In this document: piece by piece, positions 1 through 11,465 of the stretch
Layout: each line of letters begins with the position of its first letter
Numbering within the stretch: position 1 is the first letter of the stretch
Source: Pseudocercospora fijiensis CIRAD86
Taxonomy: Eukaryota; Ascomycota; Dothideomycetes; Mycosphaerellales; Mycosphaerellaceae
Length of the DNA stretch: 64,000 bases
Direction: 5' to 3'
Assembly (NCBI RefSeq): GCF_000340215.1
Contig: NW_006921540.1
Location: 304,377-368,376 of the forward strand
Notes under the pieces: generated by a model
Told to the model about the DNA's origin: nothing
The model's input: the letters and a program-made list of their open reading frames with translations, nothing else
Databases searched by the model: none
Program-made: the position numbers and the translations under genes

Positions 1-1674
1 GACTTCCTATCGAAAACGTAATCTAGATTAACCGCCGCGATAACCGCTAGTACGCAATATTTTAGAAAGGAGAACTGTCTAATATTAGAGAGCGGATAGT
101 CTAGATTTAGAAGCACTATCGATAGGCTAGCAATAGTCTAACGCTATATAGTACTAAACTCGCTATCTAGCGTCCTCTACGATTGCGGGCGAGCTATTAC
201 CTTAAGTAATTCTAAATCGGATTCGTCTGTATTATTAGCCGGGGGCAACGGTACTAAGCTCGCTATTAGTGTATCGTTAATGCGACTATAGCCTAAGAAC
301 AACGGGGCGTATCGCTATAATAGTTGTCGACCGGAGTCCGTTAATACGTAGTATAGTTCTATATCTAATCCGTCCTTAGTAAATATTAGGAAAGGCCGTA
401 TATATCTATTCTTAGTAGCGTAGCTTAATACCGCCTAAACCTCGCTAGTGCTTAAACTGCCGTTAGTAGAAATAAGCGATAGCGCCTTACGAAAGGTCTA
501 TCGAAGATTACCTTCTACTATAGCGAGGATCGCAAAGCCCTCTAGCGTCTACGCTAGGTTAGTACTATATTCCTTTAGACGCGTTTATTACGGGTTAAGC
601 GTAGCGTTATCTATCTCTCTACGATGCTCGCCGATCTAATCCGCTATTGCGTCTTCTCTACCTACCGAATCCTTTTCCGGGCTCTCTAAATTCTCTAGCT
701 TAGGCGTAGCCGTACGTTCCTCGACTGTAGTATTAAGCGTTATATCCTTCTCGTTCGTTATATCCTTAGGCTCTAGCGCGGCTATAGCCTATACGATTCT
801 CGACCGTTTCGTCTAATACTATATCCTCTTTATCTATTATATTATCTGCCTCCGGCGCGGCTATACGACTTTCGACCGTAGTATCTAATACTATAACCTC
901 CTTATCCGTTATATTATCTAGCTTAGGCGCGGCCGTATACCTCTCGACCGTAGTGTCTAATACTATATCCTTATTGCTTGCCCTACTCTCTAGCTTAGGC
1001 GTAGGCGTTAAGCCGGTAACAAATAAGGACTGTCCGGCCGATCCTAGACTGTCTAATAGTAGCGGTTCCTTGCGAGGAGCGTTAACCTTACTATTCCCTA
1101 TCGCGGTATCCTAGGGTTCTCGATCCTCGCTTTTACGATATTCCTTAGCTATTGCTTCTTAGAGGAGGTCGAACGTATCGGCCTTATAGTATAAGCGAGA
1201 TAGGTACTATAAATCCGCCTTAAATAATGTAACGTTTAGGCGCTTATATCGCGATCGGTACTATAGAAATTTTTTCTAAAAAGCTACTAGTTTACGTTCC
1301 TCGCGATAGACGCGATTATCGCGCTCGAGGGCCGTTCCTATTCGTCGTCGGTAATTAATAGAAAGCTCTCTTATCGTCCGGAAAGATCGATACTAAATAA
1401 GGAATAGCCCGCGTCTACGTATAACGGTTGCCTAAGTAACGTAGTTACGATAACGATATAAGGGTACGCCTAGGCGGATTACGACTCCGAAGGAGGAGTC
1501 GCGCCGTAGAGTCGTTTTTATTTGCGACGAACTGCGAGGGATTGTCTAGCTTCGCCTTTATCGGCGGAGCTAGCAACCTCTAAAAAAGGCTAGCGAGCTC
1601 TCGTCCGCTTTACTACCCTATAGAGAGTACGGAATAGCGGTACCTCCTCTAGAGGATATATATTATCGTAGATT

Positions 1675-1825
1675 TTACGCAGATCGTCCGCGCCTATTAA
1701 GTTATCGATATTATACTATATATTATAGGCGCTCCTATACCCTTTCTACTTTACTAGGTATTAGAGAACGGGCTAGCCTCTTCGGACGACAGTCCGTTAC
1801 CCGAGAAAGCGCTCGATTTTGTAAG
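1675..1825 (-). pseudogene. Chromodomain at the C-terminal end of element B pol
   Basis: The minus-strand frame from 1823 downward reads Y-K-I-E-R-F-L-G, then about 15 residues later Y-L-V-K-[stop]-K-G-Y, then Y-N-I-D-N-L with further residues to about 1680. This is the chromodomain pattern (aromatic cage residues, V-K-W-K-G-Y core, E-x-x-x-N-L helix start), with the core Trp replaced by a TAG stop, a TGG to TAG RIP-type change. In chromoviruses this domain follows integrase and steers insertion to heterochromatin marked by methylated histone H3. Its position 3' of the integrase agrees. Confidence 0.72.
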
Positions 1826-2099
1826 AGTCGCCCTCGTCGCTAGAACCTAAACTGTCCTTAGCTACGACGGGCGGGGGCTCGTAATTAACAGTTCTCTTAA
1901 AAGGATCTAGGTCTTTAGGAGCTTTTTCTAACTACGAAACCGATATTACCGGATAGATACACATTAATAGTAGCAACTCGAGATAGTAGGCTAGTCGTCC
2001 GACCTTCTCGAGAACTATAAAAGGCCCTTTAAAACAGTAGCTAAACTTGTACGACTAACCTAGCACTTCGTAACTACGGTATAGGCGAAGTATAATACA

Positions 2100-2800
2100 G
2101 TTACCTAGCTTAAGGAATAGGGGCTTATGCTTGCTATTATATCGTTCTTTTATTTTTACGTTCGCCTAAGTAATCGCGTCCTAGACTTCCTTCTAGATAT
2201 AGCTACGCGCTACCGCCCTATTATACGGATAGTCGTATAGTATATCGAGCGAGTCGAGATTCGTTCTTACGCCTATAGCAACCTCGTTCGGCGACTAACC
2301 GGTAGTCGCATTGCGGGAGTTATTAAGCGTAGCCTATAGCTATAGAATAAACGTCGTCTAATCCTCGCTAGGATAATCCGCTAACTAGTAACGAACCGCC
2401 GTCTCGACCGTTTAGTTAGTTCGCTCGGATTAACTATCGGTTTAAGGGTAGTAGGCCGTAGACGTAGCTAGCTTCGTACGTAGGCGCGAGAAAACGCTCT
2501 TAAAGAAGTCGCTTAGCTAGCGAGGATTACGGTTAGCGATAAGCACTACCGGCAAACTTATATCTATTAAGCAAAGCCTATCGATTAGAGCGATGCCCTA
2601 GTCGTAGGCCTTCTAGTCCTCTTTGCCTAGGACGACTACTACCCGCTTAGACGTCTTATAAGTAATCGTATATAGTATATTAAAACTATAGGTCGTAACC
2701 GGCAAGGCGGTTACGAGATCTATCGTTATAGTATAGTATAGGCCCTCTGTATTCTAGATCGGGTAAAGTTCGCCGTAAGGAGCGTATCGGGGGGTACGTA
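2100..2800 (-). pseudogene. Integrase core of element B, catalytic Asp changed to Asn
   Basis: On the minus strand the motif I-T-I-D-L-V-T-A-L-P is read near 2690-2730; its Asp (codon at 2718-2720) matches the first acidic residue of the DDE retroviral-type integrase core. About 60 residues on, the family's S-D-R-D-P-R block reads A-N-R-N-P-R (about 2520-2540), so the second catalytic Asp is Asn (codon 2532-2534). Both D-to-N changes are GAC/GAT to AAC/AAT, i.e. G to A as RIP produces. Integrase would join element ends to target DNA; this copy should be dead. Edges are approximate. Confidence 0.75.
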
Positions 2801-3989
2801 AAAGGAGATACTAGTAATAATAATCTAAATAGAGGCGAAGGTAGCGAGCGAGTCGGTATATAAAGAAGGAAGCTTAAATGCGGTCGAAGACGCGCTAAAA
2901 GCCTTAGTAGCAACGGTTATCGTAAGCCTACTCGAAGATCTCGCCTATTAAGGCTTAAGGGATATAGAGTCGCTCGCGCCCTAAAGATTAGTTATAGAAA
3001 TATAAGAGGCCGTCCCTCTCGAAGAATCGAATACCTAGCGGACTATTAAACTTATTACCTACGAATAGGTCCGGATTTTTGCTACCCTTATACCGAACTA
3101 GCGTTTTCGTTACCGAAGGCATATTAGCTTCTTCCGAATAGAGACGCTCTAAAGCGTTCTACGCCTACGCTTATCGGACTAGTCGCAAAACCCTAGACTA
3201 ATATTCGTCGTTATTATACGCTCGGTTTAACCGACGTCGGAAATCCGGATCTAGCTCTACTAATATTATATAGAAGTAGGCTACTTCCTCTAGATCGGCC
3301 GAAGAGGGCGTAGCGTCGGTATAGTACGAGAGCGGGTCTAAGTTCTCCTTATCCGGCGTTAGCTTAGGCGACTCTATATCCCCTAGAAGTCGACTAAGAG
3401 CGTCTAGAACTAGGTATATCCGCCCTAGACGGTAAACTATATCGACTCGATATTAGGAAAGGAACATCGATGCCCTTACTAATTTTAGGTTCTACTTGCC
3501 TATATCGGTAGTCGTAGTTATCGACACCGAGTTAGTAAAACCGACCGCGGTATAGTAGTCTATAAAGATAGTCGTCGGCCTCGATAAAGTATATATTAAA
3601 TAGCCTACCTTCTTTACTATCTATACGATTCCTAAGTATTCGAGCTCTATCGGCTAATATCATATCTCTACCTAAGTTAGGCCTCGGCTTAAGAACAAAA
3701 TAGGCTAAACCTTATAATAAGGAAACAACTGCGCCTTTCCCTTAGATAGAATAGGGTCTAGGTCCCTATCGATATAGTAGAGCACCGCGCTATAGCTAAA
3801 CTCTTTAGAGGAATCTATATTAGCGTATAAGCGACAGTTAGGGTCGAAATAGTATAGGAAGGAGGGCTCGTAGAACATCGATTATAACAAGCGAAACGCT
3901 TTTACTAGCTCGTCGCGGTGCTAATCGTTCTTACCTAGCGTCGTAACGGCGACGTGCTAGCGACGACTATTGCCGGTAACTAGCGCCCT

Positions 3990-4800
3990 TTTTAATAAGC
4001 GTATCTTCTCCGCTTATAGAGGCGCCGCTATCTATACGTAGTATAGGATGTATTGCCGCAACTAATTAGTTAGACCGAGATAATGCTCTAGCTTCTATAC
4101 GTTCTCCGGGAACTAAAGTAAGGTAATCGCTGCGATTTTCTCTTTACTAGTAGCTAGACCGAGGCCGCTAACGTACTAACCTAAAAGGGTCGCAGAGGGG
4201 AAGCCTAAGAAAGTCTTCTTCGGACTAATACTAATCCTTACGGCGTCTAATCTCTAGAAGACCGCTTCTAGATAATCGAGATACTTAGGTAACGTCTTCG
4301 AAAACACTACGATATCGTCGATATAAGCTCGCGCAAAGCTGCGACAGTCGCGAAGGATCTAATCTAGCTTCCGCTATACGAATTAGATACTATTCGAATA
4401 TCCTATAATAGCGACCTTATACTATTCCTAGCTACGATAAGTATTAATCGTTAATTTGTAACGATCCTCCGGCTTTACGCCCTATTAGTAGAAGAAGGTT
4501 AGATAGTCTATAGTGCTAATATACTAGCACCCTACTAACTATATAAAGAGATCCGCCTAGAGCGGTATCTAATAGCTATCGGGGATCGTTACCTTATTTA
4601 AGGCGCGTATATCGACTACTGCCCGCGGCTTATTAATTATGCTACCTTTACTATTAGCAACGCGCTTCTATACGATAAACACTAGAAAGCCGAAGGGCGT
4701 AGGCTCGGTTATATACTATATCTTCCCCTAGTAGTATAGGTCGTTATATATCTTGTCTACTACTTTACGATCCCTCTTGCCTAGGTTAATTATATAGGGG
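3990..4800 (-). pseudogene. Reverse transcriptase domain of element B, stop-riddled
   Basis: Minus-strand translation gives recognisable Ty3/Gypsy RT blocks. A segment with V-V-D-I-R-A-L-N-K-V-T-I-P-D lies near 4580-4620 (substrate block), then S-T-I-D-Y-L near 4520, then the catalytic Tyr-Ile-Asp-Asp at 4314-4325, followed by I-V-V-F-S-K-T. All four catalytic-box residues are kept. Stops between the blocks are nearly all TAG at places where the family has Gln or Trp, as expected from CAG or TGG hit by C-to-T change at CpA on either strand. RNase H should follow toward 3000 but I could not delimit it. Domain edges are approximate. Confidence 0.85.
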
Positions 4801-7557
4801 GGCGGTAACAGATCTAGGTAATTTAGCACAGTTAGGATAGGCATATAATCGTGCTCGGGAATATCGACTACCGTTTAGCGATCCGTAAAAAGCTCCGGGT
4901 ACTGCTCGACCGCTATAGCGATTTAGTCTGCCTAGTTATCGTTACTATAGATTGTTACGCCTAACGTATACTAGTATTTCCGCTATATATTTAGCATATC
5001 CCGCGTAGCCGTAAAAGCGTTAGGACTTAATCCCGCTAGTCCGTAGTCGGCTACGTCGATATAGTAGGCTCTAGTAATAGTCCTATTACTTAATAAACTA
5101 AGTAGCTGTCCGGCTCGAATCGTTACTAGAGTCGTCGTATTGTTACGAATATATATATAAGAAAAATTAGCGTCTACGACCTAATTATACGCCGTTACTA
5201 ACGGCGGAGCTTATAACGACAATCCCTATATATTGCTAGTTAGCTAGACTAAGAAACCGGCGTTAAGAATAAAATCCCGGCCCTTAGGGAGGTCGCCGCC
5301 GTACTTAACTAGAGCGAGGGCGACTATACGCGGCGCTAATATTACGTCCTCTGCTAGCCTTACGGGGCGCTAAACCGACTTCCCTTTCTTACGCTTAATA
5401 GCTACTTTAAAGCGGGCGTTGTCCTAACTAGCTATAGTAACCGTCTATACGAGAATATCGATCTTTATTCCCTTTAGGGCAATTGTATCTATACCGACTA
5501 GGATTTTTGCCTTTAGTTTAGGAACTAGGTAAACCTCGCGAGTTATTCGTACTAGGGAGACTATACCGTCCGTCTTCGCTACCGGGACAAATATATCTAA
5601 TACGACGTATTCCCCGAAGCGATACGCGCCGGTAATGCCGCTAATTTCGATCGGTTCGCGTAGCTTACGTACCTCTACGTCCGGGTAATAGCTTAAAACG
5701 AAGTCTTTTTCCGTAATAGTAAGCGTATAGCTAGTATCTAGGCAGACCTATATAGATGCACTAGATAGTAACAACTAAAGAGGGAAAGTTATATATTACT
5801 AATTCTAGAATGCGTAACCTTGCTAAGCTAACGGAGGCGCCTTCGACTAAATTACTTCCGGGTTTGCCGATACGCGTTTAATAATAGTAGAAGGCGTCGT
5901 CGCCCCTATATACTCTTTACGAATATGCTAGTATAGAAGGTTGCCTAACTTAAATCGCCGCCTATAGACCTTATAAGCGTACTTCGTAAAGGCAAATAGT
6001 TAGATCGCTACTAGTAGGGACGCTTTAGCCTATAGTACCGAGTTTAACGCTAATAGCGAGCGATCGCCTACGCCTACAAAGTAAGCTTCTAAGCCCGGAT
6101 CGGAGTCGTATAGGTCGGTAAAGTAGTCGGCGTCTTCTCTAGCGTTACTAAAATAGCTATAATTATCTGCGTCGGTTCTCCTATTATCCTCCTAACTATC
6201 CTCCCGATAGCCGTCGTCGGCTTAGTTAGTATTATTTATAGTATCGTCTACTCTCTTACTATTATCGGCAAAGTTAGCCTACTTACGAGCTCGATTATTA
6301 CGCTTTCTATCCTATCGATTAAATAGGCGCGAATCGACTCGCTTTAGGTCTTTCGAAAGGAAGGTAGGGCTACTACCCTTCGACGGTCCTTTACTATTTC
6401 CTACTAGCAGTAGGCGATTCTACTAAGGGGCGTTAGGCAGGCGATTCTGCTAATAGGCGTTAGTAAGGCGTAGTAGGTTCGGTTAGTCGATATCGCGGTT
6501 CCGGTAGTTAGAGGACACTTTTACTAGAGCGAAGCTCGCTAGGGTATAAAAGGCGTTCCCTTCGTATCGGTTCTACTAGGCAGCCTTACTAGCGCGGCTA
6601 ATGTTCCTAGTCGTAGCGTCTAGGCGACGATTAGACAAGGACGAAAGCATATATTCCTAGATTAATACCTACTTCTTATAGTACGTAACCTACTTATCGA
6701 CCTTTGTACGATAATTTAGCTCGTCTATATTTAATTAGAGGCGCGGATCTATTCGACGATAAGCTTCTAAGAGCTAGTTCGATTTCTATATATCGGTATC
6801 CTTAGTAAGTCGTACCGTCTTAATAATAAAGTCTATTACTAAACGCCCTAAAGCGATATCCTACTAGTCGTAGCGTTGCTTATCGAGGAGATCTATCGCC
6901 TTTATTAGAGGAACCTTCTATTTCTTACTAAGATAACGTTCCTAGCGTTTTAGACCGTATCCGCCGCGGAGCTTTGCTTAGTTGCGGCTAGAAAGGTAAC
7001 TATAATACTAACTAAGCGCTACCCCTCGAAAGTAAAGGGAGAGGTTAAGACGAACTATCTCTTGCCCTATAATATAAGTATAATCCTTAGCCGCTTCGAT
7101 AAAAGTATATACCGAACGGTATGTTATCTTGTTCCCGACTAAAGCGTAGTCTCTCTCGCTATAATCCGTAACGCTAAGTAGAGGATCGAAGAACCTAAGA
7201 TACGCTAGATCGAAGCGTAGCCGCTAGGGGCGGGCGTAGTGCCTTTAGATATAACTCGCTTTAGAAACTAGCGATTCCGCGACGTAGTCCCGATAATACT
7301 AATAGTGTCTACGACGGCGGGCGTATCTATAATAACTAGCATCCGAGGAACTATTATTATCCGACGAGGATTAATTAGAGTTGTCCGAATCCTTACTATC
7401 TAATAAGGATCTATCCTTACTCGGGTTATCCCTATACCGATAGTGCCTCCGGCGTTGCTTCTTACCTTCCCGTAGTAGGCCCTATAAGTCTAATAGCGGA
7501 AAGGGCAAAGGCTAACCCTACGTCGGCTTATAAGAGGAAATACCTAGATCGAAGTTA

Positions 7558-7645
7558 CTAGATAGCGGTAGTAGGGGATCGTTAGGAGGATTACTAGGTA
7601 GATTGCTAGGAGGATTACTAGGCGGATTACTAGGCGGATCGCCTA
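7558..7645 (-). repeat. Short tandem repeat coding Asn-Pro-Pro-Ser units in element B gag
   Basis: Plus strand shows repeated units close to GGCGGATTACTA / GGAGGATTACTA, about six copies with small changes. Read on the minus strand in one frame they encode N-P-P-S repeats. Such proline-rich low-complexity stretches are common in gag proteins. The length is a guess at the clear repeats. Confidence 0.6.
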
Positions 7646-10301
7646 GTGCAAACTCGCCCCGACGTAAGCGGCTATACCTACGGGCATTTATATATACGTC
7701 TGCCCTCTACTAGTAATCGTATTAACCTAGGTTCGGCTAGGGCGGACTTAGCTTACGCGTAGCCGATAGCGGTAAAATCGCCTATTCTATTAGAAAGTCT
7801 AATACGACTTCGTTAAGATAGACTCCTCTCTATCTAGCTAATTCGCGAAGATAATTACGACGCTAATAGTTCTATTATATAGCGATGTTCGTCCTATCGA
7901 TCTCCTTAGTTGTCTATAAGGCATCTACCGGGATACGATATTAGAAACAACTACGCGGCTCGTTAGCCTATAGGTCGGCGAGGCCGTTGTTTATTAGAGG
8001 TAATTAGCCGCGACCGATGTTCTAGAACGGCGACGTCGACAGATCGGAAGGCCTAGTTAACGGTTCCTTAGAGGAAGTCTTAGGCAGAGGCCCTCTTAGC
8101 TTCTAAGGATTCTCGTCTGTCGGGTATTATAGCTTAAGTAGCCTTTATAAGAAAACCGATTTAAGCGAGCTATTAGGCGAACCGGGACGCTATTCCGGCG
8201 GCACGGTTGTTTCTACTATAGTAATAGGCGAAACCGTAGGCCGCGGTAGGACTTAAGGCAGTCGGGCTAGTAGGCGCTACTCTGCTATAGGTAGTAGATA
8301 GATCTCCGGGTAAAATTAACGGTAATAGTATAAATCGCGCACCGTTAGGAGCGCGTCTTTAAGCTTCTTAACCGATTTAGTTAGGATTCCTTTATCTACT
8401 ACCTACTATCCTAGGAAGTTATAACCGTTAAGGGCGTCTAGGTAGAGTTCCTCGATTTTAGCCTACAGAGGCGGCGGATTTCCTATAAGCGGGTAATAAT
8501 GTAGAACGTATAAGACAAGCAAGTCGATTCGGCTATACTTTGCCCTAAGCTAGGTCGCGAAGTTCTCGCTATAATCGACGTAGTTCTAAATATAGGAACA
8601 GATACGTAGGATATAAGGCTCTATATCTAGCAATCTGAGATTATAGTACTAGGGCAGCGGTTAAACCGCTAGCTTAGCTAATTTCGAGGCTTCTACTAGA
8701 GTTAGAAGCGAGTCCGAAGGAGCTACGGTAAGCGGGTAAACTATTAGTAAGAGGATAGAGGCGAGATAGTCTCTAAACGAAGGACAATAACGGAGAACCG
8801 ACTAAAGGCGGAGGAGCGTAGCTTATCGGGTAGGTCCTCTTAGGGAAAGCGGCTACCCCTAGACCTAGGTATAGTAGGCAATTGCTACTAAAGGTAGAAA
8901 CTACTACTACTGTCTCCTCGGGGTACTAATAGGATCGCCGATAAGGGGCTCGCGCGTTAGTAGGGTATAGTGCGGAAGGGTAGTAAATCGAATAGGTACC
9001 GTCGTAACGGATAGGAGTTAAATCGTAGTAATCGGCGGAAGATCGGTAGGACCCGTAGCTAATCGCGTCGATTCTCGTCGTAGCCGTAATAACTAGGGTC
9101 GATTCGGGTAGAGGACTAGTAGTTAGTATAGAAGCTAACTAAGTATTAAGCGAAGCTACTAAGTTGCTAGGCATACGGTTATAGTACGAAGGTATCGTAA
9201 CGGTTGTGCGGTATAAAAGTTTATATATTCTCTAAGGTACTACGAAGTAAGCTATCTATATAATAGTCCTACTATTAGTAGCAATAGCGACCGTAGCGGT
9301 CGATAGTAACCGCTGCCTACTATCGTATATGCAATAGTGTTATATCGTAACAATAGGGGCACTAGTAGGGCTATTACTATACCGTATCCGGCTATTAGCT
9401 AGGTTTTCCTCTAGGTACTTACGTAATATAGTAAGCTCTCGTTTACTAAGGTTGTAGAGGGGTCTAAAAGGGACCTCTTTGCCCTCTATAATATTAATCT
9501 TATAATCCGTCTCTTTAAATATAGGCAATGTCGATACTAGATAGTGTTTAAATACCTCGATATAGGTCTCCCTAATAGTCTAGGGTATGCGAGCGAGCTA
9601 ATTAGGATCTATACTATTAGGAGGTACGGGTTTATCGTTATTACTACCGAGTAGGTCGGCAGTAGGATTAGCTAAGGCGGAGGCTAGTATTAGGCTGCTA
9701 ATAAATAGGACCCTAATATCGTTAGGGCACTCGCTAACATTAATGTATTTAATGTCCTCTTTCCTAGCGATTCTAAATCGCTACTTCTAAATGCCTAAGT
9801 CTATAGCTATAGCGTAGTACTTAAGAATAGGGTTACTAATAACAATATCGGATAGAAGGCTATCTATGTCTACTACGTAGGTAGTAAAGTTTAGCAGGCG
9901 CTTATTGCCGAGGTCGTCTCTTAGGGCTATATAGATATAGTAGGCTCCGTAGGTTAAGTGCCGAGCGTTATTAAACTAAGTAAGGGTTAGTAGGTTAGTC
10001 CTAGGCAATTGTCGAAGGTCTAATTACTTAGCTAGGCGATAGTTAATAAGGGCACTAACTAAATTTCCTAGGTCTAGTATAACCTTAGTTTTATAATTAG
10101 TGCTATACGAGTCCGATACGAGATAGGTACGTATAATAGCTAGTACAATGTCGATAGTCTTACGCCGTATAAGGCTAATAGTTAGTGCGGCGCTTACTCT
10201 TTTTTCGAAGGTTAGCCTATAGGGGTAGCGTTAGCTACTAAGAGGTGCTTTCGGTACTTAGCGGTAGTACGGTCGATTCGGGCCTAGTCCTTAGGTTTGT
10301 C

Positions 10302-10343
10302 GCATTAGCCTAGTAGATAGCTAGTGCTATTATAGTTAAAGCA
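10302..10343 (-). pseudogene. CCHC zinc knuckle of element A gag (minus copy), two ligands lost
   Basis: Translation on the minus strand shows C-F-N-Y-N-S-T-S-Y-L-L-G-stop-C. The family pattern is C-x2-C-x4-H-x4-C. Here the second Cys (TGT to TAT) and the His (CAT/CAC to TAT) are both Tyr, and a TAG-type stop interrupts before the last Cys. All are transitions expected from RIP. In a live element this knuckle binds the RNA genome during packaging. Confidence 0.75.
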
Positions 10344-11387
10344 CTTTAATCCGGTCGGGAGATTGTTACTATAGCTATTATTGCTGCTATTATTAGTCGA
10401 GCGGTTAGTATTATAGGGATACGAGCCCCTTCTACGGCCCCTATCGCGGCCTCCTCTATATAGCCGCCGGCTACGGCCTCTTCTACGGTCGTTACTGTTT
10501 CTATTATTAGCATTATTATTATAGTAGGAACCTTAGTTTCCTCCGCGGCTACTACGGTTGCTACGGTTAGTACTAGTTAGTCGGATCCTCGATTCTAGTC
10601 TTTATTAGAGTTAAATAGCTCGTTTAGCTGTTTCTACCTCGACTATAAATTAAATACGTGTTAGGTTAGCCTATTTAAATATACGGCGGCGGTCTAATTC
10701 GAGAATAAGCTCCTACCTAAGCTTAGGGCGTATTTTAGAGATCTATATAGAATTAGTCTTAGCCGGGAGGTTATCCTCGAGGGTCTTTAAATAGGCCTCG
10801 AATAAGCGAGCCGATTAATTAGTCTTCTATTTAGCTCGAAGATATAGGTCCTAAGTATATTGTTGCCTTAGTATAGGGTTTCTAAGGGTATCTAGTATAA
10901 TAGTTTTATAGGTCTGCTACTAAATAGCGGTCTAGTCGTCGAGGGAGTCGAAATAGTTATCCTATATACGCTTTAGGTCGCTATTAATATACTGTATAGC
11001 GTATACGACTAAGGAATAGTCGTCTAGTAGCGCTCTTAGTGCATTGCGCTAGTTAAGTTTATAGTTACGAATGTAGTCGTTATACTGCTTTCGACTAGAG
11101 CTATTAAATATAGTATAGTCCTTAAGTTTAGCGTCCTTCCTTTAGATAGGTAGTAAAGAAGGTCCTACTATTAATTTAGTTATCGGGGCTTCCTAAAGGC
11201 GACGGAGCTCGAGGAGGTTATCCTTTAGCTATTATTCTTAGCGTAGGGCAGTAAGCCTATTCTAAGTAGCTTCTTAAAGTCTCGCTACTAGTTAAGGACT
11301 AAAGGCTAGCTAGCTATATCGTCGATTAACAATGTTATTAAGAATGTCGTTAATAGGCAATCCTAGGTTATTACTTAGAATTATAGG

Positions 11388-11465
11388 TTCTTTAGTAGGC
11401 TTAGTAGTAGGCTCTTTAGTAGGAGGCACTTTAGTAGGTGCTTTAGTAGGCACTTTAGTAGGCAC
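11388..11465 (-). repeat. 12-nt tandem repeat coding Pro-Thr-Lys units in element A gag
   Basis: The plus strand has repeats of the form GCACTTTAGTAG with small changes. On the minus strand they encode P-T-K-[VAE] units (Pro-Thr-Lys repeats), plausibly a low-complexity N-terminal gag segment. The long open plus-strand frame here (Leu-Val-Gly rich) is only the complement of this repeat. Confidence 0.6.

Larger units (their letters stand above)
1..9352 (-). mobile_element. RIP-degraded Ty3/Gypsy chromovirus (element B), left end outside window
   Basis: Read on the minus strand, this stretch gives in order a gag-like part rich in Asn-Pro-Pro-Ser repeats (about 7560-7640), reverse transcriptase, integrase and a chromodomain, all with many TAG stops. 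That order (gag-pol with IN after RT, then chromodomain) is the Ty3/Gypsy chromovirus plan. The 5' end is placed at 9352, where the host element A stops matching its second copy and a new sequence starting TGTTACGATA begins, as an LTR would. CpA and TpG are almost absent while CpG is common, the pattern of RIP. About 1.6 kb beyond the chromodomain (1-1650) shows no domain I recognise. The 3' LTR lies left of the window. It is non-functional as it stands. Confidence 0.85.

Noticed and set aside
2686..2913. Minus-strand 75-codon frame as a small gene
   Set aside because: It is an alternative frame over the element B integrase; the true domain reads in another frame.
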